Below are positions 8,593 through 11,609 of a stretch of 11,609 bases of DNA, piece by piece. Below the pieces are notes generated by a model, which searched no databases, was not told the origin of the DNA, and saw nothing but the letters and a program-made list of their open reading frames with translations. A program made the position numbers and the translations under genes. The DNA is from Perlabentimonas sp964490015 (GTDB taxonomy: Bacteria > Bacteroidota > Bacteroidia > Bacteroidales > Tenuifilaceae), in NCBI GenBank assembly GCA_964490015.1, contig CAZBBA010000105.1, positions 1 through 11,609 on the forward strand. The letters are read 5' to 3'. Position 1 is the first letter of the stretch, and every line of letters begins with the position of its first letter.

Positions 8593-8802
8593 TTATTTAC
8601 CTCCTGGAGCAACAATTTGCCCAGGGCTAGCCTCTTCATAAGGATACCATTCCCCACAAACACAACTTCCACATTTATCAAGACAACCATTTGGGCAATT
8701 AGGTGTTATTGCTGATGCTTTTTGTTTAAAATGTAAACTAAGAAATCCTAAAACAAGTATAAATGAAGCAAAACCTACAATTCCTAAAACTTTTCTTTTC
8801 AT
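8593..8802 (-). CDS. Small secreted Cys-rich peptide, NVEALA-like (cassette 1)
   Basis: A 69-residue preprotein starting MKRKVLGIVGFASF. The ATG at 8802 is preferred: a longer in-frame version would need a TTG at 8829 inside the repeated leader, and the other leader copy has a stop in that reading frame. A basic n-region and a hydrophobic core end at KASA, a good signal peptidase I site, leaving a mature peptide of about 38 residues. The mature part has five cysteines spaced C-x3-C-x3-C-x2-C-x-C within 14 residues, then WYPYEE and a Gly/Pro-rich tail ending PGGK. Size, gene position before a propeller and the leader recall the Bacteroidota NVEALA family, but the NVEALA motif itself is absent. 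The clustered cysteines could form disulfides or bind metal. This is the first gene of cassette 1 and the presumed client of the downstream CxxC lipoprotein and signal peptidase. Confidence 0.75.
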   Translation of the reverse strand: MKRKVLGIVGFASFILVLGFLSLHFKQKASAITPNCPNGCLDKCGSCVCGEWYPYEEASPGQIVAPGGK

Positions 8803-8814
8803 TTTTCGTATTAT

Positions 8815-9040
8815 TTTTGGGTTTAACAACCTGCGCGGCAGCCCACCTTACCAGAGGTTTTTTATTAGGGTTGCTGCGCTTTTTTGCCCCGAATAGGGTC
8901 GGGCAACCCGCCAGCTTTGGTGGCTAATGCTGGCCTCCCACCAACTTTTTAAAGGGTTCTGGAACTCCCCAAGTGCAGAGTAAGAGTATTATTCAATTCT
9001 TTTCGAGCCTCGGAATTTCTGGGCACGCCTTGCAGCCACG
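8815..9040 (-). repeat. Long leader repeat, copy A, upstream of peptide 1
   Basis: This is a direct repeat of 11387-11609. Positions 8886-9040 align without gaps to 11455-11609, with only two differences in 155 bp (in the loop near 8904-8907). The gene-proximal part, 8815-8885, is diverged but alignable. The repeat ends within about 15 bp of the peptide ATG, so it forms the 5' leader and/or promoter region. It contains several complementary stems: 8833-8844 with 8868-8879, GCCAGC 8910-8915 with GCTGGC 8929-8934, and TTGGTGG 8917-8923 with CCACCAA 8938-8944. It is richer in G+C than the genes around it. The far boundary is unknown because the other copy runs off the window. Confidence 0.9.
8833..8885 (+). 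promoter_or_regulatory. Conserved leader hairpin A with T-run (terminator-like on plus strand)
   Basis: On the plus strand, 8833-8844 pairs with 8868-8879 over 12 positions, two of them G-T, and is followed directly by six T (8880-8885). That is the form of an intrinsic terminator for rightward transcription. Copy B keeps the stem and a run of eight T, with an outer G-C pair changed to A-T on both sides. As minus-strand RNA the same stem, with mismatches, would sit about 30 nt upstream of the peptide start codon. Confidence 0.55.
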
Positions 9041-9631
9041 GCCTGGCAGCGGCTACTCGGTTAGCAAATTTTGCTGGGTTTGTGAGCCTCCTTTCCTGTA
9101 GGTAAATAACGTTATATTAATCTAATCTCAAATAATTTTATAACTATTCCCAAAACTTGGGTGTTGAAAAAGAATAATGGTTAATGAATTGCTAATGGTT
9201 ATTACTGTAACTTTTTATATCTTTTTGTATGCATTCTACTTTGATTGCAAATATATAAAATATTTGATTTTACCCCCCCCCATTTCGTATGTTATAAAAC
9301 ATGTTCTCGGAATGGCTAATGTATTCAATAGGTATAAAGAAGATTTGGCTCTATATAAAATATAGTGGGTAATTCACTTTAATATTGGCTTCGCCTTGCC
9401 CTTACTGTGTTATCGGTGCTACGCAACTAATGCCAGTATAGCTGCGTAGTGGCTGGAATATTTGAAAAACCTTTAATAACAAAATAGCAAAAGGTGCAGC
9501 TCATGCAGCACACGATAATACTATTCAATGAAAAAAATTTGCCAATTATATCTACCCGCACCGTACGTTATAGAACCGAAAAACTTCCGAGCCACATGGG
9601 GTGTTAGTTCAAAATTTTACTGAAAATATAC
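9041..9631. other. Intercassette region without a convincing gene
   Basis: About 590 bp between the leader repeat and the small frame at 9632-9781. The first 80 bp probably continue the leader repeat, but copy B is cut at the window edge so this cannot be tested here. A 13-bp dyad AGCAAA-T-TTTGCT lies at 9063-9075. A nine-C tract lies at 9273-9281. Hairpins lie at 9419-9449 and 9494-9511, the latter GTGCAGC-TCAT-GCAGCAC with one mismatch. A 62-codon plus-strand frame at 9177-9365 has no family resemblance and is not called. I saw no clear promoter match, tRNA or attC-type core sites. The 9360-9620 part reads like degraded repeat or remnant DNA. Confidence 0.6.
9419..9449. repeat. Inverted repeat, 7-bp stem
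   Basis: CTACGCA (9419-9425) and TGCGTAG (9443-9449) are perfect complements around a 17-nt spacer, with partial pairing inside it. No T-run follows on either strand. It lies downstream of the end of cassette 2 and could be a 3' mRNA structure or part of a dispersed repeat. Its function is unknown. Confidence 0.4.
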
Positions 9632-9781
9632 TCATCTTGTATAAGTTCTAGTGGTATTCTTCCAGTAATAATTTTGCTCCGATTTAACAAATAAGTTATT
9701 CACCTTCTTTACTCTTACTGTGAGCCATACCGAAATGCCCATAAACAACACGAGCAAATAAAAAACCAGATAGTGCTTCAT
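9632..9781 (-). CDS. Possible small single-TM peptide at end of cassette 2
   Basis: A 49-residue frame from an ATG at 9781, beginning MKHYLVFYLLVLFMGISVWL. One hydrophobic helix (about residues 3-23) is followed by a basic stretch (RVKK) and a polar tail. A longer version from a TTG at 9874 would overlap the propeller stop and is less likely. It begins 67 bp after the propeller gene ends, on the same strand, with an A-rich start context. I recognise no family. It occupies the position that the CxxC lipoprotein has in cassette 1, so it could be a genuine small membrane protein or the surviving N-terminus of a lost gene. No continuation is evident beyond the TGA. Coding status is uncertain. Confidence 0.4.
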   Translation of the reverse strand: MKHYLVFYLLVLFMGISVWLTVRVKKVNNLFVKSEQNYYWKNTTRTYTR

Positions 9782-9848
9782 AATTTCTTGAATTTGAAAT
9801 AGGCTGAGTGTCCAACCAGTTAACTGTTTGTATAGCAATGTTAAGAAA

Positions 9849-11033
9849 CTATTCTCTAAACTTATAAACCACAAAATAAGGGTTATCGGTCAGGGGATTG
9901 TGCTTTTCAATGATTTGCTGGTCTTTTACGGAAAGAATTTCTGGATGAAAATAATTAAGGCAACGGTGAGAAAGTTCTGGGTGATACTGCTTTAAATACG
10001 AGGCGATTCCTTTCTCAACACCAATGGCTCTATCGGCAGTTAAACTAAAGCCAAACAAGCTAATGTCCTCAGTAAAGACAATAAACACACTAGAAATCCC
10101 ACTCTCTTTATCAACTGCAACATGAATAAAATTGTCATCAAATTCTAGCATTGCCAAATGGTATTTCTTTGTCTCGAAAATATAGAAGAAGTGATGATTC
10201 AGCAGCTTTCCTCCTCCCACACCTTCATAAGGAAAAATGTATTTATTACCTGCATCAATCTTTTCGACCAAGTTTTTAATTTGTTCTGGTGAATTGTTCT
10301 GTTTTCCAAAACACCAGCTATAGTGCTGGTTTGTTGTAAGACCTTCAACCTTCATGATTTGTTGGCTAAAAGCGGGCATCACATAAATTCCTCCTTCATA
10401 TTGATAGATAAGTTCCATGGGTACAAATGCTTCAAGGTGTGGAGCTTTAGTTGGGTAGGGGAAGGATTTGTGCAAGACTTCACCTGTACTTTTATCAACA
10501 AAGAGCAACTGTTCGTAGGTAATTGAAGTTACCAACAGGATTGAATTGTTAAGTGCAATTACTTTATTCAAACCCATTACCTTATCTGTTTTAACCCGTA
10601 TGGTTCTAATATACTCCCCTTGTAGGTTATAGAAATGCACAAACTGCAAAACTGGATCCATAATAAGAAGCATATCGTTGCCCATATCGATAGAAAAATC
10701 TGTAATATAGTTATATTCCCCTGGTCCTTTGCCTTGTCTTGAGATTTTAAAAATATATGACCCACCCTCATCAAAGCAAAATAGCTGCTGACTTCTCCGA
10801 TCTAGTATATAGTAATATCCTTTATGATAATGGATTACGCTCGCTTCAGCTATTAAAAAATCATTTCCTGTTTCAAACTGTACTACACTCACCTCAGAAA
10901 AGATATCAAATACCGAAGTTGGTTTTTCTTTCGACAGGTCTATACTCTGCGATGGCTTTTTGCAAGTTGAGAAAAAAAGGAAACTAAGGCAAAGTAATCC
11001 AATAGTCGCATAGCTAATCTTATTACTACTCAT
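9849..11033 (-). CDS. Six-bladed beta-propeller lipoprotein, DUF5128-like (cassette 2)
   Basis: A 394-residue lipoprotein with signal sequence and lipobox FSTC (Cys24). It carries the family hallmark as ISRQGKGPGEYNYITDFSID near residues 97-116, close to the G-x-GPGEY consensus of Bacteroidota six-bladed propellers. Typical blade repeats such as YYYILDRRSQQLFCFDEGGSY and HFYNLQGEYIRTI surround it. It is about 47 residues longer than the cassette 1 propeller and only distantly similar to it, so the two are family members rather than recent duplicates. It follows the 77-residue peptide gene by 109 bp containing a strong intrinsic terminator, so its expression depends on readthrough or on an internal promoter I could not identify. 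It is probably outer-membrane anchored. Function is unknown; partnership with the upstream peptide is inferred from conserved gene order. Confidence 0.88.
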   Translation of the reverse strand: MSSNKISYATIGLLCLSFLFFSTCKKPSQSIDLSKEKPTSVFDIFSEVSVVQFETGNDFLIAEASVIHYHKGYYYILDRRSQQLFCFDEGGSYIFKISRQGKGPGEYNYITDFSIDMGNDMLLIMDPVLQFVHFYNLQGEYIRTIRVKTDKVMGLNKVIALNNSILLVTSITYEQLLFVDKSTGEVLHKSFPYPTKAPHLEAFVPMELIYQYEGGIYVMPAFSQQIMKVEGLTTNQHYSWCFGKQNNSPEQIKNLVEKIDAGNKYIFPYEGVGGGKLLNHHFFYIFETKKYHLAMLEFDDNFIHVAVDKESGISSVFIVFTEDISLFGFSLTADRAIGVEKGIASYLKQYHPELSHRCLNYFHPEILSVKDQQIIEKHNPLTDNPYFVVYKFRE

Positions 11034-11070
11034 TATTCTGCATATTAATATTTTACGAGAAAATCAATTT

Positions 11071-11102
11071 AAAAAAATCTAGGTGAGAAAATCCCACCTA
11101 GA
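11071..11102 (-). terminator. Intrinsic terminator between peptide 2 and propeller 2
   Basis: In minus-strand RNA an 8-bp stem, UCUAGGUG (11102-11095) with CACCUAGA (11085-11078), closes a short loop and is followed at once by seven U (11077-11071). This is a standard Rho-independent terminator in form. It starts about 40 bp after the peptide stop codon and precedes the propeller start by about 38 bp. Most transcripts would therefore carry only the peptide, with the propeller made by readthrough. Confidence 0.8.
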
Positions 11103-11142
11103 ATAGCATTCCAAGGTTGTCAATTAGATAAAAACATGGCAT

Positions 11143-11376
11143 CTAGCACCAATCATTCTGATTTCCAGTCCAGTAACAATCTAAACTTACTCCCGTTGGA
11201 TACCTCCGCCAACACTTTGCCTTATTCCCAGGATTTTGATTACAGGTGATAGTTGCACCTCCTTGGTCATTATCGGGTGCAGTTAGAACTGTTGTGTCGC
11301 CAAAAGCATTAGAAGCAATAAAACTGAGAGTCAAAAATACAGCGACCATTAATACTTTCAAACTTTTCTTTTCCAT
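11143..11376 (-). CDS. Small secreted Cys/Trp-containing peptide (cassette 2)
   Basis: A 77-residue preprotein. MEKKSLK forms the basic n-region, followed by a hydrophobic core to about residue 20 and a likely signal peptidase I site after SNA (residue 24), leaving about 53 residues. The mature part has four cysteines (45, 55, 67, 77), the last being the C-terminal residue, and three tryptophans (56, 69, 76), which suggests a compact disulfide-bonded exported peptide. It shows no visible similarity to the cassette 1 peptide beyond its architecture. The ATG at 11376 directly follows the leader repeat, with an A-rich context. An intrinsic terminator follows, then the propeller gene. It is NVEALA-like by size and context, but the motif is absent. 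It could be a signalling peptide, an antibacterial or a surface ligand; none is shown by the sequence. Confidence 0.75.
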   Translation of the reverse strand: MEKKSLKVLMVAVFLTLSFIASNAFGDTTVLTAPDNDQGGATITCNQNPGNKAKCWRRYPTGVSLDCYWTGNQNDWC

Positions 11377-11386
11377 TTCAAATTAA

Positions 11387-11609
11387 TTTTGGGTTTATCA
11401 ACCTACGCAACAGCCCACCTTCCTACGGTTTTTAAGTGTTGCTGCGTTTTTTTTGCCCCGAATAGGGTCGGGTAGCCCGCCAGCTTTGGTGGCTAATGCT
11501 GGCCTCCCACCAACTTTTTAAAGGGTTCTGGAACTCCCCAAGTGCAGAGTAAGAGTATTATTCAATTCTTTTCGAGCCTCGGAATTTCTGGGCACGCCTT
11601 GCAGCCACG
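11387..11609 (-). repeat. Long leader repeat, copy B, upstream of peptide 2 (cut by window edge)
   Basis: The second copy of the leader described at 8815-9040. The part from 11455 to the window end is almost identical to copy A, and 11387-11454 is diverged, with a net 3-bp length change. The hairpin is kept as 11405-11414 with 11438-11447, followed by T to 11454. The interlocking stems lie at 11479-11484 with 11498-11503, and at 11486-11492 with 11507-11513. The repeat continues past the right edge by an unknown amount. Confidence 0.9.

Noticed and set aside
8803..8829. Longer start of the peptide 1 gene from the TTG at 8829
   Set aside because: The extension falls in the repeated leader, and the same frame in copy B hits a stop before the ATG. 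The ATG at 8802 begins a normal signal peptide.
8821..8885. Integron attC site (GTTTAAC at 8821 resembles the RYYYAAC core)
   Set aside because: No partner GTTRRRY core lies within a suitable distance, and copy B reads GTTTATC at the same place.
8886..8904. Intrinsic terminator for minus-strand transcripts in the leader
   Set aside because: The GC-rich hairpin is followed by A, not T, in the minus-strand direction.
8815..9110. MITE with terminal inverted repeats (left end AAC-CT(A/G)C region versus GTAGGTAAATAAC at 9098-9110)
   Set aside because: The match is short and imperfect with an indel, no target-site duplication was seen, and the right end of copy B is outside the window. Only the direct repeat is supported.
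9177..9365. 62-codon plus-strand frame with a hydrophobic start, containing a nine-C tract (9273-9281) that could suggest phase variation
   Set aside because: It is opposite to all genes, lies in low-complexity AT-rich DNA, resembles no family I know and has no promoter. The C-tract alone is not evidence of a switched gene.
1..11609. CRISPR array, tRNA or rRNA genes, transposase or integrase genes
   Set aside because: I saw no regularly spaced short repeats, no tRNA- or rRNA-like sequence, and no frame resembling a recombinase or transposase.

Overview
The window looks like chromosome of a Bacteroidota (Bacteroidales or related) bacterium. The evidence is a TAnnTTTG-type -7 promoter element at 5974-5981, A-rich start contexts with no clear Shine-Dalgarno sequences, lipoproteins with short Bacteroidota-style lipoboxes, six-bladed beta-propeller lipoproteins of the BF3164/DUF5128 type, and small NVEALA-like secreted peptides. 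No species can be named from the sequence alone. Every gene I accept is on the minus strand, so the order of transcription runs from high to low coordinates.

Right part (about 6130-11609), visibly AT-rich: two related gene cassettes. The upstream one (cassette 2, 11376 to 9632) encodes a 77-residue secreted Cys-rich peptide, then an intrinsic terminator, a beta-propeller lipoprotein and a possible 49-residue membrane peptide. The downstream one (cassette 1, 8802 to 6131) encodes a 69-residue secreted peptide with five cysteines, then a hairpin, a beta-propeller lipoprotein, a thioredoxin-like CxxC lipoprotein and a type I signal peptidase. In cassette 1 the last three genes are packed at 1 bp or with a 4-bp overlap. 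Each peptide gene is preceded by a copy of one long leader repeat (8815-9040 or beyond, and 11387-11609 running off the window). Its distal 155 bp differ at only two positions, although the peptides themselves do not resemble each other. About 600 bp (9041-9631) between the cassettes has no convincing gene.

Left part (1-5951), more GC-balanced: an RND efflux operon with its own likely promoter. It encodes a periplasmic adaptor lipoprotein, a complete RND permease (1047 aa), and a second RND permease cut by the left window edge after 507 codons. A REP-like palindrome sits between the two permease genes. No outer-membrane channel gene is visible.

Working model (inference): cassette 1 makes and matures a small disulfide-rich exported peptide. 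A dedicated signal peptidase would remove its leader, the CxxC lipoprotein would handle its thiols, and the surface or periplasmic propeller would bind or present it. The shared structured leader would control both peptide genes, and the hairpin after each peptide gene would keep peptide output above that of the downstream proteins. The RND operon may be an unrelated neighbour.
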